Counted from the first letter of the stretch, positions 21,200 through 31,949 are shown. The stretch is 64,000 nucleotides of DNA from Trichobilharzia szidati (GCA_944472155.2 OX235279.1:176183868-176247867), one strand, 5' to 3'. Numbers and translations are program-made. The notes: a model not told the origin generated them from the letters alone.

Positions 21200-22132
21200 A
21201 CCAATTATTTGATCACGATTCAGACTACAAGTCTTATTGTTTTTGAACAAAGCAAGAACTACAGTTTTAGCAGAATAAAATGGTACCATCTTTTATTTCG
21301 TTGCCTTCTCGTCAGCTGCTTACAGGCCAAAGACATTATTAAATGTATCTACAAAAACAATTTTAACATACTTGCACAGAGTTCATTTTAAACAAAAAAT
21401 CAATCGATCAATATATGCATACAGTAATAATATATACATATATATGTAATATTAAACACACTTCCGAACAATAATAATCATTTTATTTTTTTTATTTTGA
21501 TCATACACAATGGAAACTTTACAGCATTACGCATTCAGATGAAAGAGAGATGAAAATATCCAGTTACCAGGGTAAAGAAAGGCTGATAACTGCTTCTTTC
21601 CGAACGCACAAATCGGGTTTAGGCACTGGATGGAAATGGCTTCAGCAAACTGGAGGAGAATTGAGCTCTTTTGTCTACTGATAATTTTGAACGATCTCGC
21701 GAGGTCCATGTCATGACCGTTGTCAAGGAGATCGCTGGCGATGGCACTGTTTAAAGCATATGTTCCCTTTAGACATAAGCTTTTGGCACACGTTCAGAAA
21801 ATCGTAGATATGCCCTTCTTTCTGTCCTCCCAATGTAACTGCTCCCACAGATACATGTAAATTTGTATATACAATTGGAGGTAACATGAGAAGGATATCT
21901 ATCAATTTTTGATTGCACCAAAGAGTAAGTTGTTCGATAGACGGGGACGAGTTCAGCTGCAGGAAAGGCTCTGGCTAGTGACGTACTCAGCCTTCTGCTG
22001 ATAAACTCCTCAGGATTTTCTTGGAAAACGTCACACAGTTTCTCCTTTGTCAGGGATTTCGACAGAGTTTTGTAAAAGTTTTCACAGGCAACGAAATAAA
22101 AGTTGGTACTACTTTATTCTGCAAAAACTGTA
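21200..22132 (-). pseudogene. 5'-truncated PLE with hammerhead-bearing ends in inverted orientation
   Basis: Minus strand. The GIY-YIG region (about 22080-21520) reads YKFTCICGSSYIGRTERRAY (about 21855-21800), ERVPKA, then FSSSLL..FPS and an ending near 21515. Downstream on the same strand a hammerhead lies at 21269-21320. At the other end (22087-22132) the ribozyme's 3' half occurs on the plus strand, starting in the middle of stem II. The copy is therefore bounded by inverted terminal repeats. Stops and frameshifts disable the ORF. Confidence 0.75.
21269..21320 (-). ncRNA. Hammerhead ribozyme at a PLE terminus
   Basis: Minus strand, 52 nt: stem I AGCAG/CTGCT, box 1 CTGACGA, short stem II GAAGGCAAC (only the closing G-C is sure), GAA, stem III ATAAAA/TTTTAT around GATGGTACCA, then T as the cleavage base (between 21274 and 21273). 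All conserved core bases are present; the weak stem II is the doubt. Hammerheads are known at PLE termini in other animals. Confidence 0.75.
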
Positions 22133-22139
22133 GTTCTTG

Positions 22140-22980
22140 CTTTGTTCCCATAGACAAAATGACTGCAACCTTATAATTTTACCATGAACCAAATTTATGT
22201 AATTTAAATAATACTTATCCATGCCTGTACAACTGGTGTGTCCTACACAGGTGGGAAAAAATGTATTTTATTAAATTACTATTATTAAATATGCTTACTA
22301 ATCGTATATGTAATTTATCATATTGATGATGCCTGTAAACTGGCGTCCCTCATGTAAAAAATGAGAATATATTATTATTATTATTATTAAGGGGAATAGA
22401 TGTATGAAATTTCTTATTGTTTTCTTGAAAGAATCTTGGATTTAGGACATCCAAGCCGTACAACCGGCGTATTATTCTCCAATAAACTCATCAATTCCTA
22501 ATGCACAATGCTTGCAATTTCAAACCAAACCGTCGGGGGGATGCAGATTGTTACACACAATAAACGAAACACATGAATGACATAAGTTGTTCAGTCAGGC
22601 TTAGTTGCAGATAACTTTGCCTGCTAAACGTAGAGTTGCATTCATTCAGTTCATCATTAATGTCACTCTTCTATTTGCAGAACATTTCCTTTGGACACGA
22701 ACCTTTGTGTGACGGTTACATCCTGTTTGACCTCGAGTTACCAAATTAACTACAAGATTTTATGTATGACCTTTATGTTTTCCAGTCGAAAAAATTATTT
22801 TAAGCTAGAGGTTAATGTATTTTAATTTTATAGAAAAGTCTATTTCGAGCTGTGCTGATTTTTTTATATTAATTTAGCTTTCGGGACAAAACTATGTATA
22901 GTTCAGTTCGTTTTGGCATTTTCATGCTACTTTTCACTTTTAAAGTAGTATGTGCAAAGTTGTGTAATTTTTATAATTAG
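22140..22980. other. Unassigned stretch with an ATT repeat
   Basis: TGTCCTACACAGGTGGGA.., GCCTGTAAACTGGCGTCC and a (ATT)n run at 22372-22390 suggest the 3' end of an unidentified retroelement. The remainder (22400-22980) shows nothing clear. Confidence 0.35.
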
Positions 22981-22989
22981 AATGTACAG

Positions 22990-23345
22990 GTATTCGTTTT
23001 GTAAGGATGTTGAGTTGATTGGTTGGAGGATTTCATCATGAGGTGACATCAGTTAGAGAACCATTGGAAAACCAACTAGGGGTAGTGAACAGCTGTTTGG
23101 GGCTCTTCAGGAGTATGCATCCGCTAGGGTTTGAACCCAGGACCTTCTGGCTACAAGGCGAGCTAGCTCGTAGACCTTTAAGCAGCCACTCTCTGGGACC
23201 CAATCCAATGGCCAGCCCATGAATTCTAACTTCTGCCAATTCATGACATAGCGCGACCACTTCGCAGTGTCTTCTTCGATAAGTTACTGCCTCACCTTCA
23301 ATCTGCTGCACCCCACTAGACACGGCTTCCCACTGGAATCCCAGC
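22990..23345 (-). mobile_element. SINE B copy, ribozyme deleted
   Basis: Minus strand: leader (23345-23215), tRNA-like head with box B GGTTCAAACCC-type (23210-23125), then tail to about 22990. The ribozyme segment (23085-23120) is shortened to CTGTTTGGGGCTCTTCAGGA on the plus strand, so the GAAA box and half of stem II are gone. Confidence 0.75.
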
Positions 23346-23650
23346 ATCACGGGAAAAATTAGTCAAGTGTTAGAATAACTGAATCAAAATCAATATCTTT
23401 TCACATGCAGTGTTCTGGTTTTAAAGCCTTATGATAACCCAATGAAGGGAGAAATATTTTTAAAAGTGAGATTTATTGATGAAAAAGAACAGATTTCAAC
23501 TCCAATTTGTATTTCTTTTCTCTGATTCACTACGGTTCAAAAGTAAATTAAGTAATCCTTCACCAAATGATTTAGATTCCCATATTTCCAAAATTCTGCA
23601 GGTGGTTCTTCCAGAAAATCCATCCAGAAAAGTTTTTTTCAATATTCCAT
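23346..23650. other. Unassigned stretch with an open frame
   Basis: A 75-codon plus-strand open frame (23476-23703) runs from here into the SINE A tail. Its first 50 codons have no known motif. A donor-like CAG|GTGGTT at about 23602 exists, but there is no convincing exon evidence. Confidence 0.3.
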
Positions 23651-23776
23651 TACGTTCTCAGTGGAACACAGTACTTCAGGCTAGAGCCTTGAAGTTTCGG
23701 TAGCAGTGGGTTCTTTTACACGGAGTGATATTGCTATTGTGGTTGGCGAATGTTCTACCATTTAACCGCCGACGTA
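23651..23776 (-). mobile_element. SINE A copy, internally deleted
   Basis: Minus strand: tail and first body part (AGTGGAACACAGTACTTCAG, CTTGAAGTTTCGGTAGCAGT) join directly to the box A side of the head (TTGGCGAATGTTCTACCATT.., CCGCCGACG); the middle, with box B, is missing. Confidence 0.65.
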
Positions 23777-23826
23777 CACTCCACAAAATAATGGTTGTTC
23801 TTATTTCCAGTCAAAATACACTTGTA

Positions 23827-24338
23827 AATTTATAATTCATTAGGAAAAACACAATATTTTTGTTCAGAGAAGAAATTTCTTTTCAACGACTTCATTTTCA
23901 AGCTGTGCAGTCGTATTTATATTACAGAAAAAAGGTTATTAAGTGGCACTAAATAATTGCTCAGTTAATATATATACATATATGTGATAAGAATAACGAT
24001 AATTAAAATGTTATAAGGAGTAGAGTTAAAATTTTTAGACAACACTTGACATTTCTAAAACATTTTTCTTTTCTATTCACTTATAAAACAATCTGTAATA
24101 ATTTTGTAATTTATCCACTTCAACTCTACCCCTTATAACATTTTAATTATCGTTATTCTTATCACATATATGTATATTGACTGAGCAATTATTTGGTGCC
24201 ACTTAATAACCGTTTCTGTAATATAAATACGACTGTACAGCTTGAAAATGAAGTCGTTGAAAAGAAATTTCTTCGCTGAACAAAAAAACTGTGTTTTTAC
24301 TTATGAATAAATGGGTATTTTTCGTAATTTATAATTCA
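23827..24338. mobile_element. Palindromic PLE terminal insertion with 13-bp target duplication
   Basis: Two copies of the PLE terminal region stand head to head: 23858-24030 is the reverse complement of about 24137-24310, each with the core (TACAGCTTGAAAATGAAGTC.., GCTGAAC on the plus strand in the right arm). The whole is flanked by AATTTATAATTCA at 23827-23839 and 24326-24338. It has no coding part. The arms match the terminus at 17495-17700. Confidence 0.8.
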
Positions 24339-24339
24339 A

Positions 24340-24764
24340 AGGCCGTTATAAACAGTTTTTTCTGAAGTACACAGTGTAGTTATTTATCACACTAAGGTAT
24401 TATCTTTAGATAATCTTACCTCAAACCAGTCCCATGTAGAGAGTCACTGGAAGCTGGAGGAAACTAAACAGCTGTTTCTTCTTCTCCAACCTACTTACAG
24501 TCTCCTCAGTCTTTTATATTAATAACTCCATGAACAGTGTGTCCTTAGCTATCGAATCTTGCATCAAGTACCTTTTCCCCTACTTGAATAATTTGCGTCA
24601 GAATGATTAATTCTAAGTAATTTCCAATGTGGACAGGCCTCAGCTGAACAATCACTAGATGTTGCATCCAAACATGCTACAACTATATAATAATTATTGA
24701 GTGTCCCGTTGATTTTCTAACTGCCATGAGAGTATAAAAACTCCAACCTTGCCTGGTTAACTGC
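24340..24764. other. Unassigned stretch
   Basis: No coding frame or repeat was recognised. Confidence 0.35.
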
Positions 24765-26015
24765 GTCGCTAGTTTTCTAGCAGGTCCGAAGTCCCCGTAA
24801 AGACGAAGGATTGCGCGTGGGGTTAGTGACCCTACCCCACCTCTACTTCGACTTCATCAACTTCGAAAAGGCCTTCGACAGACAACGTTGATCGAGAAGT
24901 AATTTGAAAACTACTTCAACACTATGGCGTGCCTCAAGTCTTTATCCGCCTTATTCAAGAGCTGGCTATATGACAGTGACCCGGGTCAGGTGATCCACAA
25001 CGGAAGACTCAAAGAGGCATTTGAAGTGAAGAAAAGAGAAAGAGAAGGCTGCCCACTAATATCACCAGTTATATTCCTAATTATGGTGGACTAGACAATG
25101 CATCATACTGTGTCAGTGGGGAGTGAGGCGACTAAAATACGCCTCACTGACTGATAAGAAGACTGTAGAAGGTCTGGATTCCCTGCGTGGATGATTTGTG
25201 TTTAGTGTCATGCAAACCAGATGACTAGATGACCAACAAACTGGCATAAGAGGCTGTATGGCAGCGAAGACAGAACTCCTGGTGAACATCGGAAAGACGG
25301 AGGTGACGAAGATAACCAACCAACCAACCAACAGCAACAACTGCCTGCACAAATCACTGTCAATGGGAGAAACTTGAAAGAGGTCACATCCTTCATTTAT
25401 CCGGCTAGGAAGCATTATTTTAACTAAAGGCACACCACATGGATGAAGATATCGAAGCCAGCCAGAATCCGGAAGGGAAGATACGCGCACCTTCGTCAAC
25501 CTGAAACGAGTTTGGAAGTATTCTGCACTCCGCCTCACCATCACAAACAACAAGATACGGATTCTGTTCAACAGAAGTGTCAGTGAAGTCAGTCAGTTCA
25601 AATACATGGGTCAAAATCTTGACGTCAGTGTCACGAAAAGCATTACCAACAGGCTACTGCAAGCTTTTATCAACAGGTACCAACATTCTCTGACTCAATA
25701 CTGAAGATCAAATGGCCAACCGGCGGGCTGCCTGGGCAGAATGAATTAGCGGAAAGAAACTTTGGCTGGCTGGCTGGCTGGGAGCAAACCAACAAGCAAG
25801 AGTCGATTGCTCAGCAGATATGTTGAAGCAAATGAAGATGGATGGAGTGGGCACACACTGAGGATGCTGTCGAATGACAGTGCAGTCCATCGCCGGTGTG
25901 AAAACTGACGAGTGTGTCGTCGGTGCATGGGTGACAGCAGAAAATATAACAAAGTCGATATGTGTTGTTGAATCCCTATGGTTCACTCGGAACGCAAAGG
26001 AATATTAGTAATATA
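24765..26015 (+). pseudogene. RTE-like LINE, RT to 3' end, behind a SINE A body fragment
   Basis: Starts with a headless SINE A-like piece (24765-24838). The LINE then reads YFDFINFEKAFDRQR (24840-24885, RT motif), VIHNGRLKEAFEVK, LISPVIFLIMVD (25045-25090) and a degenerate DLCLVSCKPD block, followed by LLVNIGKTEVTKIT, poly-Asn/Gln, NGRNLKEVTSFI and a C-terminal region, ending ..TATGGTTCACTCGGAACGCA, AAGGAATATTAGTAATA near 26013. The longest RTE-like copy here (about 1.2 kb). The F/YADD catalytic pair is not preserved and frames are broken. Confidence 0.75.
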
Positions 26016-26518
26016 AAATCCAGCCAGCAACCAATGACCTTTTCACATATCTTTTAATTAGAACAACTATTTGTAAAAGTTGTTTATAACGTTTAACGAT
26101 AAGTTCTGACAGTGTAAGTATTAAAATCCAGGGTTTAAACAAACAAAAAAACTTTCAACACGTCCTTATTTCTTGCTATGCCCTGGTATTTGCCACTAAA
26201 TAAAGACAGTGCATGTTGTTGTTTTTTTGTTTTTGTAAGGGATCAGTAAAAGTTTTGTGACATAATGGCATAATTTCCAAAATTTAATGAATATATATTT
26301 GAGTGATATTTTAACGATTCTAGGCATTCTGCCAAATTTATCGATTTTCCAGAGAATAAGTAGTGTTTAACTCGCTCGCTGCTACCATTCTAAGCCTGTT
26401 CTTTTATTGAGTATGTGCATAAAGCAGATTTTTAATTATTTTACACTGACCTACAGTTAATTTTAAAAGCCACAAAGTATCCCCTATGCATACTACTATT
26501 GAAAAATATCAAGACTGA
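26016..26518. other. Unassigned stretch
   Basis: No coding or repeat signature was recognised. Confidence 0.35.
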
Positions 26519-26588
26519 TGTCAGTTAGAGAACCATTGGAAAACCAGCTGGGAGTACTGGACAGCTGCTTCGTCCTCCTAGTCTGGGA
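26519..26588 (-). mobile_element. SINE B 3' fragment truncated in the ribozyme
   Basis: Tail plus the 3' half of the hammerhead (GTACTG at 26554-26559 on the plus strand, then AGCTGCTTCGTCC, CTAGTCTGGGAC); the match is lost at about 26588, before box 1. Confidence 0.65.
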
Positions 26589-26596
26589 CTGTGCCT

Positions 26597-27345
26597 GATA
26601 CCACATCTTTAATTGCTTATAATTCTTGTATTCATTCAGAACTCTTACGTAATCTGGCGTTCTCTACTTTGTTTCTATATGCATCCTGAGTAGAACTCAA
26701 TCATCAAACTATTCATATTATTACATAACTTCTTCTAACAACTGTTTGTGACAACTCATAACCTACGTTTGTTGCTACCCTAATTTTATTTACACCCAAT
26801 TTTCTTTACTGATTTTGTAATACGTAACTCCAATTACCAATCTTCACCTGTTTAGTTGAAATAACTATAACCAATTGTATTTTTGCTTGACAAACTTAAT
26901 GTACATATACATACAAAATAACCCATATGTATTTGCGCCTATTTTTTTTCCTTCACGTTCCCCAGTGGAACACTGGGCTTCAAGCTTGTGGCTTGAAGTT
27001 TCTGTAGCAGTGTTTATTTTACAGGATGGGGTTGCTAGCCTCATGCCCAACCTTTCCTCTTCACCAGCATTATTTCTGGCTTAGTGAGGTAAAGGAGTGC
27101 GTCGACCGGGGATCGAACCCCGGACCATGTCCATGGTCGGCGAGCGTCCTAACTGCTATACCACCGACGCAAAGAAGTGTGACGGCTGTGGATCGAACCC
27201 CAGACCGCATGATTAGTCGGCGAACATTCTACCGCTGTGCCAATGACGCATTTGCGCCTATACAGCTGAGAAAATGAATTCGCCGCCAAAAAGAGACTCT
27301 TCACTGAACTACGTGTTTTGTTTTCATTATGGATGCAGAATGAAC
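26597..27345 (+). mobile_element. PLE 3' terminal region interrupted by SINE A
   Basis: 26597-26942 matches the PLE 3' region at 29940-30235 (for example GTAATACGTAACTCCAATTA, CAATCTTCACCTG). The terminus resumes at 27250 with the core CTATACAGCTGAGAAAATGA, ATTCGCCGCC, AAAAAGAGACTCTTC. The 26943-27249 SINE lies between 12-bp duplicates ATTTGCGCCTAT. Confidence 0.75.
26943..27249 (-). mobile_element. SINE A with two tandem tRNA-like heads, target duplication
   Basis: Minus strand; 12-bp duplication ATTTGCGCCTAT at 26931-26942 and 27250-27261. Tail and body are complete. Two heads follow in tandem: one with box B GGGATCGAACCCC (27108-27170) and one with GTGGATCGAACCCC (about 27185-27248). Full-length insertion into a PLE terminus, so younger than that PLE. 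Confidence 0.85.
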
Positions 27346-28470
27346 ATACCCTGGTATTAGATGGTTGGAGGCAATCGACAGGAAGCCTTGGAACTAATTT
27401 TCATGCTAGTTGCCACTCATCAGCAAGGCGTATCTGCAACCTCGAAGGGACTTATGTCCATTCTGAGATTTGAACCCAGTGCTGCAGTCAGAGACGTTAC
27501 CACTGTGCTATTCAGGCTCACGATTGACCTCCTGTAAGAATGTATTGAATATCACCGAAAATACCCATTCAGTCATGAAGAAAATAAAAGACAGATTCAG
27601 AGAAGAAAATTTTCTTTATCGACGAAATCATCTTCAGAGGCTGTTCAGTTGTATTTATATTTACCAGAAATGTATAGTGGTCTGTTGTTGAGCAATAAGG
27701 GGCGACATAATTGATATAATTACTCAGAAGTGGCTTTAGAAGTGAAAATAAAAAGTTGTAAATTACGTGGTAATCAACGGGACAAAGATAGAAATTTGAT
27801 AAGGTTAAAATTGCTATTGAGTCAGAGTAAAGGTATTTGAGTGTCAATTTAACAAGTGTGAAGAGGGTGTGAAAATATACAAAAGGAGCATATGAGAGTG
27901 ATAATAGTGAATTAATTAATAAAGCAAAAGCAAACTAAAAGTAAGATTAAAAATTACAAAAAAGAAAAGAAAAAAATCAAAATTTTTTTAAAACAAGGAA
28001 CGATTAATGAGAAGGTAAAGACTAAGGTAGAATTAGAGACTGGACAAACTTTTTCTGTTTACAGAGTTCAGGGTTGTATTGATGAATTGCCAGAGCCTCC
28101 GCCATACACAAAAGCTGAAACCTGACGCCCTTTGTACCATTTGGCTTCACTTTGTAGACGTAATCTACAACTTTTATTTTATTTTACTTCTAAAGCCACT
28201 TCTGAGTAATTATATCAATTATGTCACTCCCTATTACTCAATAATAGACCACTATATATTTTTGTAAGTATAAATACGACTGTACAGCCTCTGAAGATGA
28301 TTTCGTCGATAAAGAAAATTTTCTTCTCTGAATTTGTCTTCTTTTTTCTTCATAATGTATTAGATATTTTTGATTGGACACAGTCTGCGCCGAAAATAGA
28401 ACTAGACACAGTACACCAGTTACTGACTAGTGTCCAATCAAAAAGAACATACGCTGGACAGACAGTTGAG
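27345..28470 (-). mobile_element. SINE C copy split by a PLE insertion
   Basis: SINE C on the minus strand has a tRNA-like part (box A TAGCTCAGTGG-type, box B GGTTCGAATCT-type; here 27520-27460 with some decay) and flanks (GGTTGGAGGCAATCGACAGG.., CTAGTGTCCAATCAAAA). The left part is 27345-27558 and the right part about 28365-28470, separated by the PLE. The joining sequence AATGTATT..ATAT occurs on both sides (about 27550-27563 and 28357-28371), consistent with a target duplication of about 14 bp. Confidence 0.6.
27560..28372 (-). pseudogene. 5'-truncated PLE with inverted terminal copies
   Basis: Minus strand. The centre holds only the last part of a GIY-YIG domain: VRFQLLCMAEALAIHQYN, PELCKQKKFVQS (about 28125-28035). 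The terminal region follows downstream to 27590. The same terminal sequence occurs on the plus strand at 28160-28372 (core CTGTACAGCCTCTGAAGATG, ATTTCGTCGATAAAG at about 28280-28320), giving inverted ends of about 200 bp. Inserted into SINE C. Confidence 0.7.
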
Positions 28471-28534
28471 TGGAATTATGCGACAGACAGGACCGTGACT
28501 GATATCAATCCGTAGGCAGACTGGAGACAAATCA

Positions 28535-28930
28535 AATCCTTACAAACAAACTTTTTAAAATGTCAAAATGATGAGTAAATTCTGAGTAACGAGTGTATAC
28601 ACTTCACAAGTTTTCTGTGAAAACAAAGTAGTTAACCAGGTTCAGATCTTGCGGTAGATTGCGGGGGTGGCGTGAATTAGAACCTGTAGCTCCTAGATAA
28701 CTAATACATCAGTCGGGCGATCTAAAATTATCTCAAATAGTCTTACGAAACTAAGATATGAGACAGTTGGTATGACAAATACATGAATTAAAAATGGTAA
28801 AACCATAGAATAGTCTTTCACATCCTAAATGGCGTTCATTCATCTATCAAAGGTAGTGAATTCTTGCCAGGTAAAGAGAGACTACAAGAATGCGGAATGT
28901 TCATATGAGGAGAAGCTCATTAGGTATATC
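28535..28930. other. Unassigned stretch
   Basis: No coding frame or known repeat was recognised. Confidence 0.35.
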
Positions 28931-28934
28931 AAGA

Positions 28935-29060
28935 AACACTCTGATATGTGTGTAAACCTTGGGCGCTGTGGTAGCAAGTAATTCCATATTAGTTTGCTTA
29001 TTAGATGTTTCACTGTGTTATATATCTAATAAACAAACTAATGTGGAAGAAACACTTTGA
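28935..29060. repeat. PLE terminal fragment with short palindrome
   Basis: CTTGGGCGCTGTGGTAGCAA, GTAATTCCATATTAGTTTG matches the PLE edge at 38480-38515. ATTAGTTTGCTTATTAGAT (28988-29006) is repeated inverted at 29023-29042. Confidence 0.5.
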
Positions 29061-29219
29061 ATGAAGTAATAAATTAGGAAATGTCACCCAATCAGGATCA
29101 GCATGCCTAACACAATTAGAATAATTTGAAACATTAACTAAGAAGATCGATCCATAGAAAACCTACTTGGAATGGTCAACTAACAAGCTTCTATAGGTGA
29201 GTACCCATTCGACAAAAGC

Positions 29220-30235
29220 GGAATTTAATTTAATCACTTGCCACCCGCATCCGACGCATCTGTAGTCCCAACGTTCTGGAAACAGTACTAGATATTCTAA
29301 GAGGAAAATTCATCCAAAATGGATACCCAATAAGATTCATTGACAAAAATATCAAACCAAGAATTCGGAGAAACGAAACTTTAATTGCACCAAAAAAGAA
29401 ACTCTACATGAACTTGGATTTCAAGGGAGATTTAGCAAGCGATATTCTCAAGAGAAGGATTACATCATCTCTGAGAAGAACATTCTTTGCAGCAACGCTA
29501 AGAATAGTGTTCTCCGGTCGCCCACTGATCTGCAGAAGCTTCAAGGACAAGATCCCGCATCTGACCACTTCTATGTGCATATATCAGCTCACCTGTGGCT
29601 GTGGAGCCAGCCAGGTACATCGGTCGTTCGACGCGCACCCTGTCCAAGAGGATTCAAGGACACTATCCAGCATGGTTGCGAAAAGGCAAAAGTGGTGCAA
29701 TAAGGAGTGCGATAGCTGGACACCTGGTTAACACTGATCATTCCATCTCAACAAACGCCTCCTTCAAAGTAATCTACAGAGTCAAGAACAACCTATCAAA
29801 GGCAATACGGTTTCGCCTTCTTTGTATCGCTGAAGCTCTGGCCATTCGCACAGAAAAACCAGAGCTGTGCATACAAAAGAGGATTACTCAACCACTTCAA
29901 CTATCATGGTAACAACTTTGTTAATTTTTGATGACTTAATTTTGTTTCTTTGCCTGTTCTTTAATTGCTTTGAATTCTTCTATTCATATAGAACCCTCAC
30001 GTAATTTCGTATTATCTACTTTGTTCCTATGTGCATCCTGAGTAAAATTCACTCATCAAACTATTCATATAAGTACAGAACTTCTTTTAACAACTCTTTG
30101 TGACAACTCATCACCTTTGTTACTACCTTAATTTCATTAACACCTAATTTTCTTGACTGATTTTGTAATACGTAACTCCAATTACCAATCTTCACCTGTT
30201 TCGTTAAAATAACCATAACCAATTGTATTTTTTCA
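29220..30235 (+). pseudogene. PLE GIY-YIG domain, well preserved, with 3' region
   Basis: Reads FIQNGYPIRFIDKNIKP, KLYMNLDFKGDLASDILKRR, a region to IPHLTTSMCIYQLTCGCGAS (29550-29610), then after one frameshift ARYIGRSTRTLSKRIQGH (29613-29665), YPAWLRKG, AGHLVNTDHS, FKVIYRVKNNLSKAIRFRLL and ELCIQKRITQPLQLSW to a stop at 29910-29912. A Cys-rich CGCG motif precedes the GIY motif, as is usual in PLEs. The 3' region runs to 30235. Only one frameshift separates the linker from the nuclease domain, so this is one of the youngest copies here. Confidence 0.85.
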
Positions 30236-30830
30236 GAACAAAATATTTAGAGCGAACAATTGTTTTCAATAAATTCTTCTTTAGGCTCTACAATTATAAA
30301 TCCATTAATTTAAGCATACAATAGCCAGTAAAGGCAAATCAGAATCATATCAGAAAGTGTATTGTGGAACAAGTATAACATGGGATGGAACAATAGTCAG
30401 ACAGTTTTTTAATATGCATGGTCAATGAGAACATGGGACAAAATAAAACGTATATGTTCAGAAGAATGCATTAAGGAAGAAATGCATAAACTGAAACTCA
30501 CACTACAAGAAAATGGATATCCACAGAGCTTCCTAAAAAAGTATATGTCAATACCTGCAGACAAGGTAAAGGTGGATACCGTAGAAAAGAAACCTTTGTA
30601 TTTTAAGTTATGTTACAAAGGGGAAATTGCAGCTGACATTCTAAAATGTCGACTTAATAGAGCAGTAGATAGAACATTTTCTGCAGCTAAACTTCTCAAC
30701 TAAACCAGTACTCACACAGCAAGTCAAGGATAAATTACCAAAGATGGCCTCATCAATGTGTATCTATGAATTCAACTGCTCATGTAGAGCTAGTTACATT
30801 GGCCGTACTCAGAGGGCTTTATCCATGCTC
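30236..30830 (+). pseudogene. PLE terminal repeat followed by linker and partial GIY-YIG
   Basis: 30236-30440 is the terminal sequence also found at 11752-11990. An open stretch (30425-30703) follows, with LKLTLQENGYPQSFLKKYMS, KPLYFKLCYKGEIAADILKC and RAVDRTFSAAKL, the PLE linker before the nuclease. After a frameshift comes QVKDKLPKMASSMCIYEFNC and SYIGRTQRALSM (30790-30828), where the copy ends at the SINE fragment. A pLTR directly 5' of the linker is consistent with a head-to-tail PLE arrangement. Confidence 0.7.
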
Positions 30831-30999
30831 GCAGCAGTGTTTATTTTACAGGATGTGGTTGCTAGCCTCATGCCCAACCTTTCCTCTTCACCAGCATTAT
30901 TTCTGGCTTAGCGAGGTAAAGGAGTGCGTCGGTCGGGGATCGAACCCCGGACCATGTGCGTGGTCGGCGAGCGTCCTAACCGCTCTACCACCGACGTAC
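30831..30999 (-). mobile_element. SINE A 5' part (head and body), 3' tail missing
   Basis: Minus strand head with box B GGGGATCGAACCCCG (30938-30952) and box A complement CCGCTCTACCACCG (30980-30994), plus body to GCAGTGTTTATTTTACAGGA. The tail past GTAGCAGTG is absent and no target duplication is evident, so it was probably placed by recombination. Confidence 0.7.
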
Positions 31000-31002
31000 T
31001 AT

Positions 31003-31905
31003 CCACATTATTTAGCTAAGTATATACATATATATAATAAATACACTTTCGGGGTACACAAGCTGCATCTAAGTTTGTCAATTTTCATTTTCGCCACAGT
31101 ATTTGTGGGAAATATTTATTTGTTTATTTCTTGGTACATATATATATATATATATAATTATTTGTTTCTCCATGTTACAAGCAAAGTCTCAGATGAACAC
31201 AATTACTGGAAGCTTGTTTTGTTTGTTTGCATACGACGCAGAACTAGAAAAAGACAGTGCGTGTGTATAATGCATCCACTGGTTTTGACAGGATGTTAAC
31301 GATTATATCCCATGCTCAACATTGGTTCTATGTTTCGTACGAAACAATATTCTTCAAGTTGATAAATATTTGCATACAAAAGAATGCATAAGTTGTGTAT
31401 ATCAGTAACTTCTTTCTCATTTACAGCCTGTTACATTCACATCGACATTCATACTTGGGAAATTTCTCCACCATGTGGTCTGAAGGATGCGAATTATAAG
31501 TTTTCTTTATCTTTGCACTCACACAGCAAGTCAAGGATAAATTACCAAAGATGGCCTCATCAATGTGTGTCTGTGAATTCAACTGCTCATGTGGAGCTAG
31601 TTACATTGGCCGTACTTAGAGGGATTTATCCATGCGCGCACGTGAACATGTACCTGTATGGTTGAGTAAAGGAGTAACCAAGTGTGTAAATAGTGCAGTC
31701 TTAGCCCACTTGGTAGATACTGGACACTAGATAAAACTTGACCAGGCGTTCTCAGTTATTTACCGCGTTTCTAGTAATCTATCTAGAGGAGCTTGACTAC
31801 GTCTTCTGTCAGTAGCTGAAGCAGTTGCAGTTAATACCAGAAGAACATCTCTTTGCATACAGAAGAAGTATGAATTCATACAAATCAAACAGCATTTAAT
31901 GAATT
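31003..31905 (+). pseudogene. PLE GIY-YIG in composite segment (inverted copy of 12425-13345)
   Basis: 31003-31520 is the non-PLE leader shared in inverted orientation with 13345-12840. Then come CSCGASYIGRT (about 31575-31605), a stop, RDLSMRAREHVPVWLSKG, NSAVLAHLVDTGH, DQAFSVIYRVSSNLSRGA and RRTSLCIQKKYE near 31870. Several stops. The junction between leader and PLE lies just upstream of CACACAGCAAGTCAAGG in both copies. Confidence 0.7.
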
Positions 31906-31949
31906 CGTCAACATTTCGGTAGAATAATTAGAATAAAATCGATTTCAAA

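Noticed and set aside
23085..23120. A working hammerhead in the 22990-23345 SINE B
   Set aside because: GAAA and half of stem II are deleted.
25113..25571. 152-codon minus-strand open frame
   Set aside because: Shadow of the plus-strand RTE-like LINE, whose RT and C-terminal motifs are on the other strand.
28988..29042. CRISPR-like or attachment-site palindrome
   Set aside because: A single inverted pair at a PLE edge; no regularly spaced direct repeats exist anywhere in the window.
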